Of a stretch of 40,393 nucleotides of DNA, positions 16,516-24,881 are shown in pieces. The notes beneath the pieces were generated by a model. The model was not told where the DNA came from. It did not search any database and saw nothing but the letters and a program-made list of their open reading frames with translations. How positions within the stretch are numbered: position 1 is the stretch's first letter; each line of letters starts with the position of its first letter. The DNA lies in NCBI RefSeq assembly GCF_016786325.1, contig NZ_JADWYU010000098.1, forward strand, positions 1 through 40,393, read 5' to 3'. Position numbers and translations under genes: made by a program. Source of the DNA: Frankia nepalensis (GTDB taxonomy: Bacteria; Actinomycetota; Actinomycetes; Frankiales; Frankiaceae).

Positions 16516-17496
16516 CTACGCCGCCGGGTGGGCGGCGGCGAAGGCCCGTAGCTCGCGGGCGACGTCGGGACCGGCCGGCGTGTACATGGCCTCGCGGAAG
16601 CCGGCCTCGGCGAGCTGGTCGAGCCCGTGCCTGACGGTCTCCGGATCTCCCACCATCCGGTCGGTGTCGAGGTGTTCCAGCAGCGAGCGGTCCCGCTCGG
16701 TCAGGTGGGTCACGTGCCCTTCGAAGGTCAGCAGGTGACGCTCGTCCGCGGGGGCCAGCTCTTCGAGAGCCTCCCGCCATCGCTGGCCGCCCGGCAGGGC
16801 GTCGACCCCGGCCGCGCCCGCGAAGGCGTAGGCGGAGTGCCAGGGGGCCACCCGCCAGGGGCCGAGCGCCTCCAGCACCCGGCTGGACCGGCGGTCCTCG
16901 CCGGGGTCCAGCACGGTGCCCGAGACCATCGTCGCGGTCGGCAGCGTCGGGTGCGGCGGTCCGAACGTGCCGTCAGCCACCTCGGGGGCGCGCCTGTTGC
17001 CGCGCGGGCCGAACACGCTGAGCCACAGCGGCACCTGGATCGGCCGCTCGGCGGCCAGCCCCGGCCAGTGCAGCATCCGGGCCGCCCTGCCGTCCAGGCT
17101 GACCGTCTCGCCCGCGAGCAGGCCGCGCAGCGACCCGACATAGTCGATCATCGCGTCCAACGACATCGGGGGCTGCCCGATCGTCATGCTGGCCGTGTAC
17201 CCGGTGCCGAAGCAGGCGCGAAAACGGCCACCCGACAGCCGGGCGATGGTCGCGATGGCGGAGGCCGTCGTCATGACGGAACGCTGGGCGGGTATCAGGA
17301 CCGCGGTGCCGAGGCCGACGCGGCTCGTCCGGACGGCGGCCAGCGCCAGGTGCGCGAACGGGTCCTCGTACAGGGGCGCCGAATCGAAGATCCACACCCG
17401 CGCGTAGCCGAGTTCCTCGGCGAGCACGGCCAGATCGGCGAAGTCCGGGCCGGGCGGAAGGCCGCAGGACAACTCAAGCGCGTCCGTACCAGTCAT
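16516..17496 (-). CDS. LLM-class (probably F420-dependent) oxidoreductase
   Basis: A 326-residue luciferase-like monooxygenase family protein. Family marks are the opening strand-helix with LAVLAEELGYARVWIFDSAPLYEDPFAHLALAA (read in parts), RVGLGTAVLIPAQRSVM, ATIARLSGGRFRACFGTG and the closing GDPETVRHGLDQLAEAGF. In actinobacteria most such enzymes use F420 or FMN to reduce or oxygenate small substrates, often in lipid or xenobiotic catabolism. It is cytoplasmic and apparently monocistronic, with a terminator hairpin directly downstream. The ATG at 17496 is 12 bases from a KstR-like site (17508-17521), so it may belong to the same regulon as the fadE/fadD cassette. Cofactor and substrate are not readable here. 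Confidence 0.87.
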   Translation of the reverse strand: MTGTDALELSCGLPPGPDFADLAVLAEELGYARVWIFDSAPLYEDPFAHLALAAVRTSRVGLGTAVLIPAQRSVMTTASAIATIARLSGGRFRACFGTGYTASMTIGQPPMSLDAMIDYVGSLRGLLAGETVSLDGRAARMLHWPGLAAERPIQVPLWLSVFGPRGNRRAPEVADGTFGPPHPTLPTATMVSGTVLDPGEDRRSSRVLEALGPWRVAPWHSAYAFAGAAGVDALPGGQRWREALEELAPADERHLLTFEGHVTHLTERDRSLLEHLDTDRMVGDPETVRHGLDQLAEAGFREAMYTPAGPDVARELRAFAAAHPAA

Positions 17497-17507
17497 GGAC
17501 CGTTTAT

Positions 17508-17521
17508 AACAACCAGTTCTA
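17508..17521 (-). promoter_or_regulatory. KstR-like operator at the LLM oxidoreductase start
   Basis: AACAACCAGTTCTA has the AAC-NN-GTT core (17511-17518) and matches seven of eight fixed positions of TNNAACNNGTTNNA. It is only 12 bases from the ATG, so it overlaps the promoter or the transcript start. Confidence 0.45.
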
Positions 17522-17669
17522 CGTCACCAGCCGCGCCGAGCGGCTCGGGGCGCGCGGCGCCGACCGCTCATCACCGCGCGCAGCCAGCGGTCCTCCCGCC
17601 GATCCCGGCCCGGCGCCACGAGGGCGAAACGACCTGCCCGCCCCTTGGCCGCGCCTCGCGGCACCCGGG

Positions 17670-18728
17670 TCACGGGCGGCGCGGACGGGCCGCGCGCGCG
17701 AACTCGGCGAAGATCTCGGCCGTGGGGTCGGCACCCGCGATCGCCGTCAGCGCGCCGGCCCAGCCGGCAACGAAGTAGTCCCAGCCGTCGGCGAGCCGCG
17801 CGCCGCAGGCCGCGGCCTGCTGGAGGAACACCAGGTCACCGCGATAGTTGAGGTCCCAGGCGAGCAGATCCGGGCCGAAGCGCGCCCGGTCGGTGAGCGG
17901 GCTGCCCGCCGCGTCCTTGCCGAGACCGGTCGCGTTCACCACGAGCCCCGGCCGGGGCAGGGCGTCCAGCAGCGCGTCGCCATCGGCCGCGCCGGTCACC
18001 CGCGCGAACGAGAGCCGCGCGGGATCCGCGCCCGCGCGGTCCGCGACGGCGCGCAGGTCGGCGAGCGCGGCCGGGCGGACATCCGCGAAGACGGCCGAGC
18101 GCGGGGCGAGCGCGGGACTGTGCCGCCAGGCGACCAGCAGCGCCGTGGCGGCGCCGCCCACTCCCAGGCACAGCACGGCGAGATCGCCCGGCAGCGGCGC
18201 GCCCTGGCGCGCCGCCGCGCGGGCACCGCCGGCGCCGCCGGAGACGCCGGCACCGTGGTCGGTGCCGACGGCGCCGTGGCCGGCGACCCCGTGGGCGGTG
18301 GCGCCGGCCAGGCCCGGGAGCACGTGGCTGAGGGAGAGGGCGTCCCGGGCGTAGGCGGTGACCGGGCCGGCGGTGGCGAGGGCGTTGACCTCCCTGGTCA
18401 GCTCGACCGCCGGGTCGACGCTGTCGAACCGGTCGGCGCAGGCCCGGTACAGACGCAGTTTGTGGGCCGTGACCACGGCGCCGTCGACCAGCGGGTTGCT
18501 CGCCATCGCCTCGACGAGGCGGTGGTAGGCCGACGGCGGCGCGTCGGGCGGCAGGTCGACGCCGCGCAGTGCCCAGGCCCGCCCCAGCAGCGCCGCCCAC
18601 GCCGGGAACACGTCATGACTGATCGAGCCCGCCGTGGTGACCCCGACGAACAGCACCAGCGGGCTCCCCCGCCAGTCCGCGATCTCGTCCAGCCGAAGCA
18701 GCCGTCGACCCGCCTGGGAACCGTTCAT
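17670..18728 (-). CDS. Shikimate dehydrogenase (AroE/YdiB)-like protein
   Basis: A 352-residue protein of the shikimate/quinate dehydrogenase fold. The N-terminal domain has DGAVVTAHKLRLY, whose Lys matches the catalytic lysine of AroE (VTxPxK), and an aspartate in YARDALSLSHVL where AroE has its NTD motif. The nucleotide-binding domain has CLGVGGAATALL, followed by VNATGLGKDAAG and AWDLNYRGDLVFLQQAA. Between the domains is a Gly/Ala-rich insertion (about 25 residues around HGAGVSGGAGGARAAA). The usual NxTDxxG is not conserved exactly, so it may use a related substrate rather than shikimate. No other aromatic-pathway gene is near. ATG 18728 is chosen; its Shine-Dalgarno is weak and the frame is open upstream to 18818. 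Confidence 0.75.
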   Translation of the reverse strand: MNGSQAGRRLLRLDEIADWRGSPLVLFVGVTTAGSISHDVFPAWAALLGRAWALRGVDLPPDAPPSAYHRLVEAMASNPLVDGAVVTAHKLRLYRACADRFDSVDPAVELTREVNALATAGPVTAYARDALSLSHVLPGLAGATAHGVAGHGAVGTDHGAGVSGGAGGARAAARQGAPLPGDLAVLCLGVGGAATALLVAWRHSPALAPRSAVFADVRPAALADLRAVADRAGADPARLSFARVTGAADGDALLDALPRPGLVVNATGLGKDAAGSPLTDRARFGPDLLAWDLNYRGDLVFLQQAAACGARLADGWDYFVAGWAGALTAIAGADPTAEIFAEFARAARPRRP

Positions 18729-18849
18729 CCGCCCATCACCCACCGATCCGCCGCCCGACGGCCTGCCTGGCGTCGGCCCGAGGGCGGCGGCGCGGAGCCA
18801 TGACTCGCCGCGGCCCACCGGTCCTGATCGGCGACGCGGAGCCGCGGAG

Positions 18850-19545
18850 TCAGGGCCGGCGCAGCTGGTAGGTCCGCACCGACTTCGGGTCGATCAGCTC
18901 GAGGGTCCGACCCGCCGGGTAGAGAACCGCGTTGAAGACGCCGGCGCAGAACGAGCCGCCAGCCTGCCGGCCGGGCAGGCCGGAACCGATCGGTTCCGCC
19001 TCGCCGGTCTCGGTGGTGAAGGTCAGCTGGTAGCCGTCCGCCGCGACGGTTCCCGAGCAGGACTGCCGGACCCCGTTTCGATGGTTTCCCGCCAGGACGT
19101 AGTCCTCGCCGGTGAGCTGCCACTGCTTGCCGCTGATCGTCAGCTGGTAGTCGGAGTAGCTGCCCGCCAGCGCGTAGTGGTGCACCCAGGGTCCCGCGGC
19201 TTGGGCCACCAGCTGGGTCGCCGGGTCCGCTGTCCCGGCGGACCGGCCACCTGGAACCAGCAGCGCGCCGACGGTCGCCGCCGCCAGGACCGCGGCTCCG
19301 GCGGCGGCCGCCAACGCCCACCGGCTCCGCCCACGGGTGGCCGGCGTTTCCGGTGGTGTCGGCGGGCTGGAGCGGTCGACCGGCGGGGATGGCACGAACC
19401 ACTCGGTGGTCGCGCCCTGCGCGCTCCAGGGCGACGGCGCGGCTGTCGTTCGGGCGGCAGGCGATCCCGCCTCCCGAACGACGGCGGCCAGCACGGGCTC
19501 GCGGTCCGAGGACCGCCCAGCTACGAGGCCACGCCTGCCGTCCAT
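18850..19545 (-). CDS. Hypothetical membrane-anchored extracellular protein
   Basis: Not recognised. The 231-residue product has a Pro/Ser/Thr-rich cytoplasmic stretch of about 70 residues, one membrane helix (WALAAAAGAAVLAAATVGALLV), and an outside domain of about 125 residues. The outer domain looks beta-rich: GPWVHHYALAGSYSDYQLTI, KQWQLTGEDYVLAG, DGYQLTFTTETGEAEPIG and a final FNAVLYPAGRTLELIDPKSV. Two cysteines (RQSCSG and SFCAG) could form a disulfide. ATG 19545 is the only early ATG, with a weak GGGGGCG before it. Upstream at 19621-19652, GTTTCG and CGAAAC arms 20 bases apart could be part of its promoter. Function unknown. Confidence 0.65.
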   Translation of the reverse strand: MDGRRGLVAGRSSDREPVLAAVVREAGSPAARTTAAPSPWSAQGATTEWFVPSPPVDRSSPPTPPETPATRGRSRWALAAAAGAAVLAAATVGALLVPGGRSAGTADPATQLVAQAAGPWVHHYALAGSYSDYQLTISGKQWQLTGEDYVLAGNHRNGVRQSCSGTVAADGYQLTFTTETGEAEPIGSGLPGRQAGGSFCAGVFNAVLYPAGRTLELIDPKSVRTYQLRRP

Positions 19546-19947
19546 CCACGCCCCCGGTGGCTGCCTTCGGCCGATCAGGAACAGCGAGGACTCTAGCCGG
19601 CGACGGGTCCGAGCGCCCCGGTTTCGTCATCGAACGGAAACACTTTCGAAACAGGCTGCCGGTAGGGGCCTGGACTCCAGGGGCGTTCGGCCCGCAACGC
19701 AGCCGTGCCGGCGACGGTGGCCCGGGCGGCGACCTGGGTACTCGGCGGTGGGCTGACCGGGGGCACCTGCCTCAGGTAGGCGTGGAAGCAGGTCGCCGGC
19801 CGCGACGAGCAGATCTCTTCCGCCGCGCCCCGGCGGCGGCCTTCGACGCCGCGGGTGCGGCCGACAGCCAGCTGACGGCCTGATGACCGGCGAAATCGTG
19901 TACGTGCGCCCTACAGACGCGAGCTGGTGCTTCGCTGTTTCGCCCCG
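19546..19947. other. 402-base intergenic region without a recognisable gene
   Basis: No ORF here has a domain or a credible start. Features seen: an inverted pair GTTTCG/CGAAAC (19621-19626 and 19647-19652), a CCTGG-ACT-CCAGG hairpin near 19669, and the leftward TAGAGT-like -10 around 19593-19598. It separates two leftward genes and probably holds the promoter of the downstream one (18850-19545). Confidence 0.4.
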
Positions 19948-21768
19948 TCAGGAACAGTCGACGTTGTACGGGCCGCTGCCAGCGTTCGTGACGACGTTGG
20001 AACACGAGACGACGTTGTTGGTGTCGTCGGGCTTGTGGATATTGACGCCATAGCCGGATCCGCCCACGTTGAGGGTGTTGCCGGAGATCACGTTCCCGGT
20101 TCCCCAGCCGTCGACCACGACATGTGTCTGGATCCCATCCAGCGGACTGTTCACGCCGGAGTTCTTCTCGATCCGCCAGCCGTTGCCCTTCAGGTCGATC
20201 CACGAGTCGGCGTAGTTGTCCCCGGTGATCCCTGACCCGTCGAAGCTGTTACCGGCGACGACGCCGCCGGTGGTTCCTTCCTTGATGTCCACGCCCTCGG
20301 CGGTGAACCCGCTCAGGGTGTTGCCGATGATCTGGTTGCGGTCGGAGTTGTCGACTCGGCCGCCGGAGAAGCGGTCCCAGTTCGACTCGGCCGTGCCGAC
20401 GTAGATCGCCTCGCCGTAGCCCTCGTTGGTCCGCCCGGTGCCGTTGACGGTGACCCCCGCCACCAGGTTGTCGCTGGAGAAGTTGCGCAGGTGAACCGCC
20501 TCGTGCCCGACCTGCGTCACGGTCAGCTTGTGAATCACGGCATGGTTGGTCTTGTCGGCCATCAGACCCTTTTCACCGTTGCGGATCGTGAACCCCTCGA
20601 GCCGCCAGTAGTTGGCGCCGTCCAGGTGGAACACGTAGCCGTTGTCGACGTCTCCGCCGTCGATGACGGCGCCCCGCGAGCCGCGTACGGTGACCGGAGC
20701 CGCGGCGGTGCCAGGCTTGTTGCCGACGAAGTTTCCCTCGTAGACGCCGTCGGCGAGCTGGATCAGGTCGCCGGGCCGGGCAGCGGACAGCGCGGCGGAC
20801 AGTTCGTCGCTGGTGGACACGTTGATGGTGCGAAGCGGCGCCGGCGCCGGTGGGACCGAGGTCACGGCGGCCGGCGGCGGCGCGACGGCCGGCGCCTGGC
20901 TGGGGACCGTCCCGCCAGTACCCTCGCCGACCCTGAACTCGGCCTCGATCACGTCGGGGTTGCCAGAGCCGTCCGAGCCACCGGTGCCGCTGGTGGGCTC
21001 GGCGCCGTCGGAGGCCGCGTCGTCGTCCACCCGCACCCGGGCGGACAGCACATGATCGCCGTCCGAGAGCTGGTCCAGCCGGACGGCGAACGGCGCGTCC
21101 CGATCGCTGAGCACGGTGTCGCCGTCGAGGGAGAACCGGACCCGTTCGACGCCATCCAGCGACGCCGTGCCGGCCACCAGGGACACCTCGACGCCGACGG
21201 CTACCGTCATGCCGTCCAGGGGCCGATCCCCTACCACCAGGGTCCACTTGCCGAGCGGCTTCGAGCTCGCGGTCGCGGCCGGTTGCGTCGGCGCGCCGGA
21301 CGCCAGGCCGCCGTCCGCACCGGCGCCGACGGCCGGGTCGTCGTCCTCACCGCCCCCAAAGACCAGCACGGCGAGGAGCGCGACGACCAGCAGCACCGCG
21401 ACCGCCGCCGCGGCCTTGCGGGGGCGGCTGTCGAGCAGCGCGGCGAGCCGCGCGCCAAGGCCCCGCCATCCGTCGCGGCCGCCCGGGCGGCGCGGCTCGC
21501 TGGTCGGGTCGGGCGCCGGACCCGCGGGGTCGTCCGACACGGGGTCGTCCGACACGGGGTCGGGCGCCGTGACCGTCGTCGTCGCCCCGGCGCCAGCGGC
21601 GGAGACCGCGGCCGGCGCGGCGGAAACCGGCTGCCGGCCGGCCCCGGCTGTCCGGCGCGGAATCGGTGTCGTTGGCGAGTCTGGTGTCGCCGGCGGCGAG
21701 TCGTGCCCGCGGCGCTGGTCTGGCTCGAGTTCCCCGGACGCGCGATCGTCGGGCGAGGTGAACGCCAT
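19948..21768 (-). CDS. Membrane-anchored right-handed beta-helix protein
   Basis: A 606-residue protein in four parts. Residues 1-118 are a cytoplasmic disordered segment rich in Pro/Asp/Ser, including a DPVSD-DPVSD duplication. Residues 119-138 form one membrane helix. About 170-300 is an Ig-like beta domain (VRFSLDGDTVLSDRDAPFAV, DGDHVLSARVRVDDD). From about 325 to the end is a right-handed parallel beta-helix, with the pectate-lyase-like entry STSDELSAALSAARPGDLIQ, DGVYEGNF and repeated coils such as NQIIGNTLSGFTAEGVDI and GNVISGNTLNVGGSGYGVNI. It ends with two cysteines (VVSCSN, NVDCS). Such proteins bind or cleave extracellular polysaccharide. ATG 21768 with a GGGAG upstream is chosen over a longer open frame. 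Enzyme activity cannot be assigned. Confidence 0.85.
   Translation of the reverse strand: MAFTSPDDRASGELEPDQRRGHDSPPATPDSPTTPIPRRTAGAGRQPVSAAPAAVSAAGAGATTTVTAPDPVSDDPVSDDPAGPAPDPTSEPRRPGGRDGWRGLGARLAALLDSRPRKAAAAVAVLLVVALLAVLVFGGGEDDDPAVGAGADGGLASGAPTQPAATASSKPLGKWTLVVGDRPLDGMTVAVGVEVSLVAGTASLDGVERVRFSLDGDTVLSDRDAPFAVRLDQLSDGDHVLSARVRVDDDAASDGAEPTSGTGGSDGSGNPDVIEAEFRVGEGTGGTVPSQAPAVAPPPAAVTSVPPAPAPLRTINVSTSDELSAALSAARPGDLIQLADGVYEGNFVGNKPGTAAAPVTVRGSRGAVIDGGDVDNGYVFHLDGANYWRLEGFTIRNGEKGLMADKTNHAVIHKLTVTQVGHEAVHLRNFSSDNLVAGVTVNGTGRTNEGYGEAIYVGTAESNWDRFSGGRVDNSDRNQIIGNTLSGFTAEGVDIKEGTTGGVVAGNSFDGSGITGDNYADSWIDLKGNGWRIEKNSGVNSPLDGIQTHVVVDGWGTGNVISGNTLNVGGSGYGVNIHKPDDTNNVVSCSNVVTNAGSGPYNVDCS
21526..21555. 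repeat. 15-base tandem repeat inside the beta-helix gene
   Basis: GGGGTCGTCCGACAC occurs twice in tandem (21526-21540, 21541-21555). It encodes the in-frame duplication PVSDD-PVSDD in the disordered cytoplasmic segment, a recent slippage product with no frame effect. Confidence 0.8.
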
Positions 21769-22385
21769 GTGCGATGTACTCCCGGGAGACACGAGCCGGT
21801 ACGGCAGGACACCGGGGTGCGCCGCTCGAGGTCCGGCGCCGTGCCCGGGAAAGCCGGTCGGCGCCGCCCGCCAGTGACAACTCGGGGCCAGCTCCGAGCG
21901 TAGTCGCCGGTCGTCCGCCGCCTTCCGCCGCCCGCGTGACAAACGGCACAGTCGCGCCGGGTAAACCCCGAGGATCCTGGCTGTGACATTTCCCGGCCAG
22001 GTGCCGTCCAGTTCCCGGCCAGGTGCCGTCCAAGTAGCCGAGGTAGTCACCATGGACGCGGCGCTGGAACAGCCACAGGCGGTGGGGTGCCGCGGTGGTG
22101 AAGCCGGTCGAGGACACGGTCGGCCAGGTCGGCCGGCCAGTCGCGTGGCAGGTCGAACACCTGCGTCCGCCGGTCGATGGTCATCGCGCCCGTCACCACC
22201 GCGCCCGCGCGCTCGACCAACGCCGAATACACGATCACACGTCGTACACGGCGAGCGCGGACTCCGCTCTGGCCAATCTCGTCGTGTCCGGGTGGCCACG
22301 CAGCTGAATGGCGCCTCTGGGAACGCCGGGCGGCCGCGGGATGCGGACGTGATGGCCGCGTGGGCGAAGAGTTTCCGCTGATCGG
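21769..22385. other. 617-base intergenic region, possible mobile-element scar
   Basis: No intact gene is recognised. A leftward ORF at 22047-22238 (63 residues, containing TIDRRTQVFDLPRDWPADL and RVLDRLHHRG) looks more protein-like than its surroundings but has no start signal and no family I can name. A 20-base direct repeat lies at 21991-22032. Together these could be remains of an insertion sequence; this is speculative. The region must also hold the promoter of the beta-helix gene. Confidence 0.35.
21991..22032. repeat. 20-base direct repeat pair
   Basis: TCCCGGCCAGGTGCCGTCCA occurs at 21991-22010 and again at 22013-22032, spaced by two bases (period 22). The period is about two helical turns, so it could be a pair of protein sites or a terminal-repeat remnant. 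Confidence 0.6.
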
Positions 22386-23666
22386 CTATGCGGCGCCGAG
22401 CAGTTGATTCATCCGTTCGGGCGTGATCGGGTCACCGCACAGCGGCGCGGCACCGAACAAGGGGACGAATGCCGCACCGTCCGGGATGATCTGGACAACG
22501 CTGTAGCAGGAGTTCGGCTCCTTGTAGTTCGTGCTCAGGTCGACCTCCTTGGGGATGAGCCCGGCGCCCTGATAGCTTGTCACGGCGCGCAGCGCCGCGA
22601 TGAAGGATTCGCGGCTGGGGCACTGGCCGGCGAGTTTGAGGCCCTCCACGAACAGGTCGGCGGCGACGTAGCCGTTGACGGCAGTGTCCGTGGTCGCGGG
22701 TTGGATCTGCGGGGAGTAGGTGTTCATCGCCTCCAGGAACGCCTGCTGCTCCGGGGTATTTGCCTGCCATGGCTTGACCTGGTTGACGATGATTGCGTTC
22801 GCCAGGTTCTTGCCGTCCTTCTGGAGGATATTGTCGTCGTAGCCCAGCGGTAGTACAGCGGCCTTGAGTTCGACACCCCGCGCGCGTAGCGCCGGCAGGA
22901 GTTTGATGGCGATGTTCGGGAGGACGACGCCGGCGAGGGTGTCGATGTCGTTTGCCTTGATCTGCTGGGCGATGGCCTCGAAGTTGGTAACTGCCTCGGC
23001 GACCTGGTAGGTCTTGACGATCTCGATGCCGGATTCCAGCAGGCTCGCGGCGAGCTGGCGGCTGAAGTCGGAGTTGGACTTGCTTCCGGAGATCGTGAGC
23101 ACCGCCGCCCGCGTCCCGCCCCGCTCGCGGACGAGCTTGCCCCAGGCGGTGTTCGAGCCCTCGCCGAGATAGTAGAAGGAGAACATGTTGCCGCGGTTCT
23201 GCCAGAGTGGGTCGCTGCCCATGCCGGTGACCGGGATGCCCTGCTCGGCCAGCCATTCGATCGAGCCTCCGGCGCCCCCGGGCGCCGTCATCATGCCGAA
23301 GACCCCCTCGTCCTCGACCAGCTCCCTGGTGACCCGGGCGTTGAGCTCCTGGTCGGCCTGGTCGTCCCGCCAGGCATAGGTGATCTCGCGCCCGAAGACC
23401 TCGCCGTTCGCGTTGGCGAGCTCCAGCCGGGCGTCGATCCCGCCGCGGAAGGCCGCGAGGCTCGCCGCGCCGTCGCCGGTGTCGCTCCAGGTCAGCCCGA
23501 GCTTGACATTCTCATTGGTGACGCCGGGCACGGAGGCGTCGCAGGACACCCCGCCGGCCGTGCCCGAACCGGCCTGGCCACAGGCGGCGAGGCCCACGGC
23601 GAGGGTGCTCGCGCTGGCGGCCAGCGCGGCGCCGCGCACTAATCGCTTCTGGACGGGTAACCACAC
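22386..23666 (-). CDS. ABC transporter substrate-binding lipoprotein (branched-chain amino acid type)
   Basis: A 426-residue type I periplasmic-binding protein. A signal peptide ends in the lipobox LAAC (Cys29). The mature part has the Leu/Ile/Val-binding fold: NVKLGLTWSDTGDGAASLAAFRGG, ELVEDEGVFGMMTAPGG, EWLAEQGIPVTGMGSDPLW, SGSKSNSDFSRQLAASLLESG and AVNGYVAADLFVEGLKLAG. Such receptors capture amino acids, amides or aromatic/lipid acids outside the membrane and pass them to an ABC importer. No permease or ATPase genes adjoin it, so it is an orphan receptor, common in actinobacterial catabolic loci. The start is GTG 23666, eight bases after AAGGAG. Neighbouring SDR and P450 genes hint at the ligand being a catabolic substrate; that is inference. 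Confidence 0.88.
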   Translation of the reverse strand: MWLPVQKRLVRGAALAASASTLAVGLAACGQAGSGTAGGVSCDASVPGVTNENVKLGLTWSDTGDGAASLAAFRGGIDARLELANANGEVFGREITYAWRDDQADQELNARVTRELVEDEGVFGMMTAPGGAGGSIEWLAEQGIPVTGMGSDPLWQNRGNMFSFYYLGEGSNTAWGKLVRERGGTRAAVLTISGSKSNSDFSRQLAASLLESGIEIVKTYQVAEAVTNFEAIAQQIKANDIDTLAGVVLPNIAIKLLPALRARGVELKAAVLPLGYDDNILQKDGKNLANAIIVNQVKPWQANTPEQQAFLEAMNTYSPQIQPATTDTAVNGYVAADLFVEGLKLAGQCPSRESFIAALRAVTSYQGAGLIPKEVDLSTNYKEPNSCYSVVQIIPDGAAFVPLFGAAPLCGDPITPERMNQLLGAA

Positions 23667-24125
23667 GGCACGGCTCCTTTGTCATGATCACGGAAATACT
23701 CCTGAGAGGCGTCCGCCGCGCCAGGAGGGCATATGGCAACAACGTGGTGGCCTCGCGCCAGAGAGGGAATCCGATATGGCGTGTATCGGTCTTCCAGGTT
23801 TTCTACGTTGAAGGAGACGCCTTCCTTCTCCCTCTCGCTACACCCACCTTCACAGGCGATTGGCGGACTCCTCCACGTCCTGGCCGACTATCCTGGACAT
23901 GCCGTGTTCGGTGAGGGCAGTGATGGTCATGGGCTGATTTCATGGCCGGCGGATCCTGGTGCCCGGAACCCCGTCGAGGACGTAGAAGCCGCCGGGTCCG
24001 AGAACGTGGCCTTAGAGGTCGACAGGCGATCCCATGGAAACGCCGCCGAGAGCATGCCGCGTCGGCTTGGCGTCGCCTGTGCTCTGGCCGTAGGCGAGGG
24101 AAATCGGATATCCGCGCTCGTCAGC
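23667..24125. other. 459-base intergenic region without a recognisable gene
   Basis: Located between two leftward genes. ORFs here have no domain. A GAAGG-AGACG-CCTTC hairpin lies at about 23810-23824, and the sequence from about 23690 to 23860 is less GC-rich than its surroundings, as expected for a promoter region of the solute-binding-protein gene. No -10/-35 pair is convincing. Confidence 0.4.
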
Positions 24126-24881
24126 TCAGGTGCGCCGGCCGCCGTTGACACCGATGACCTGCCCGGTGACGTAGGAGGACGCGTCGTCGCACAGGAACAT
24201 CGCCGCGTTCGCGATGTCCTCGGGGCGCCCGGCGCGGCGCACCGGTGTGATCTTGGCGAAGTGCTCGAGGGAGTTGGTGAAGTTGCCCTTGGAGATCTCG
24301 CCGAGCAGCTGCGGGGTGACCACCATGCCAGGCGGGATGGTGTTGACCGTGATCCCGTACCGGCCGAGCTCGAGGGCGAGCGCCTTGGTGAGCCCGATCA
24401 GCCCGGCCTTGGCGCTCACGTAGGCGGCCATCCGCTCCTGGCCGCCCTGGGCGCTGGACGACGAGATGTTGACGATCCGGCCCCAGTTCACCGCGCGCAT
24501 GTCGGGCAGGACGACCTGGGTGACGATGTAGGGCCCGCGCAGGTTGACCGCCATGACACGTTCCCACAGCTCGTCTGTGATCGACTCGAACCGGTCGAAC
24601 TGTACGACGCCGGCGTTGTTCACCAGGATCAGCACGGGACCCAGGTCCGCGCGGACCTGGGCGACGGCGGCGGTGACCTGGGCTCGGTCAGAGACGTCGA
24701 CGACGTAGCCGTGGACGGCGTCGCCCTGTTTCCGCAGGCGGGCGACCTCTGCGTCGAGCAGCTCGGCCTGGATGTCGAAGACGGCGACCTGCGTACCACG
24801 GGCCGCGAGCGCCTCGGTGATCGCGAGCCCGAGGCCTGACGCCCCACCCGTCACGATCGCGGTGATCCCCTCGAAGGGCAT
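24126..24881 (-). CDS. SDR-family NAD(P)-dependent oxidoreductase
   Basis: A 251-residue classical short-chain dehydrogenase. The cofactor motif is TGGASGLG at 11-18, NNAG lies at 88-91, the catalytic serine is in the ISSSS run near 140-143, and the active tetrad continues with Tyr154 and Lys158 (YVSAK). The C-terminus has the usual RRAGRPEDIANAAMFLCDDASSYVTGQ. Asp36 at the end of strand beta2 (VAVFDIQ) favours NAD(H). It probably oxidises a secondary alcohol or 3-hydroxyacyl/steroid substrate in the cytoplasm. ATG 24881 begins right before the first strand; the ribosome site is weak. A KstR2-like palindrome lies about 70 bases upstream. It stands beside the solute-binding lipoprotein and diverges from the NTF2/P450 genes. 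Confidence 0.9.
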   Translation of the reverse strand: MPFEGITAIVTGGASGLGLAITEALAARGTQVAVFDIQAELLDAEVARLRKQGDAVHGYVVDVSDRAQVTAAVAQVRADLGPVLILVNNAGVVQFDRFESITDELWERVMAVNLRGPYIVTQVVLPDMRAVNWGRIVNISSSSAQGGQERMAAYVSAKAGLIGLTKALALELGRYGITVNTIPPGMVVTPQLLGEISKGNFTNSLEHFAKITPVRRAGRPEDIANAAMFLCDDASSYVTGQVIGVNGGRRT

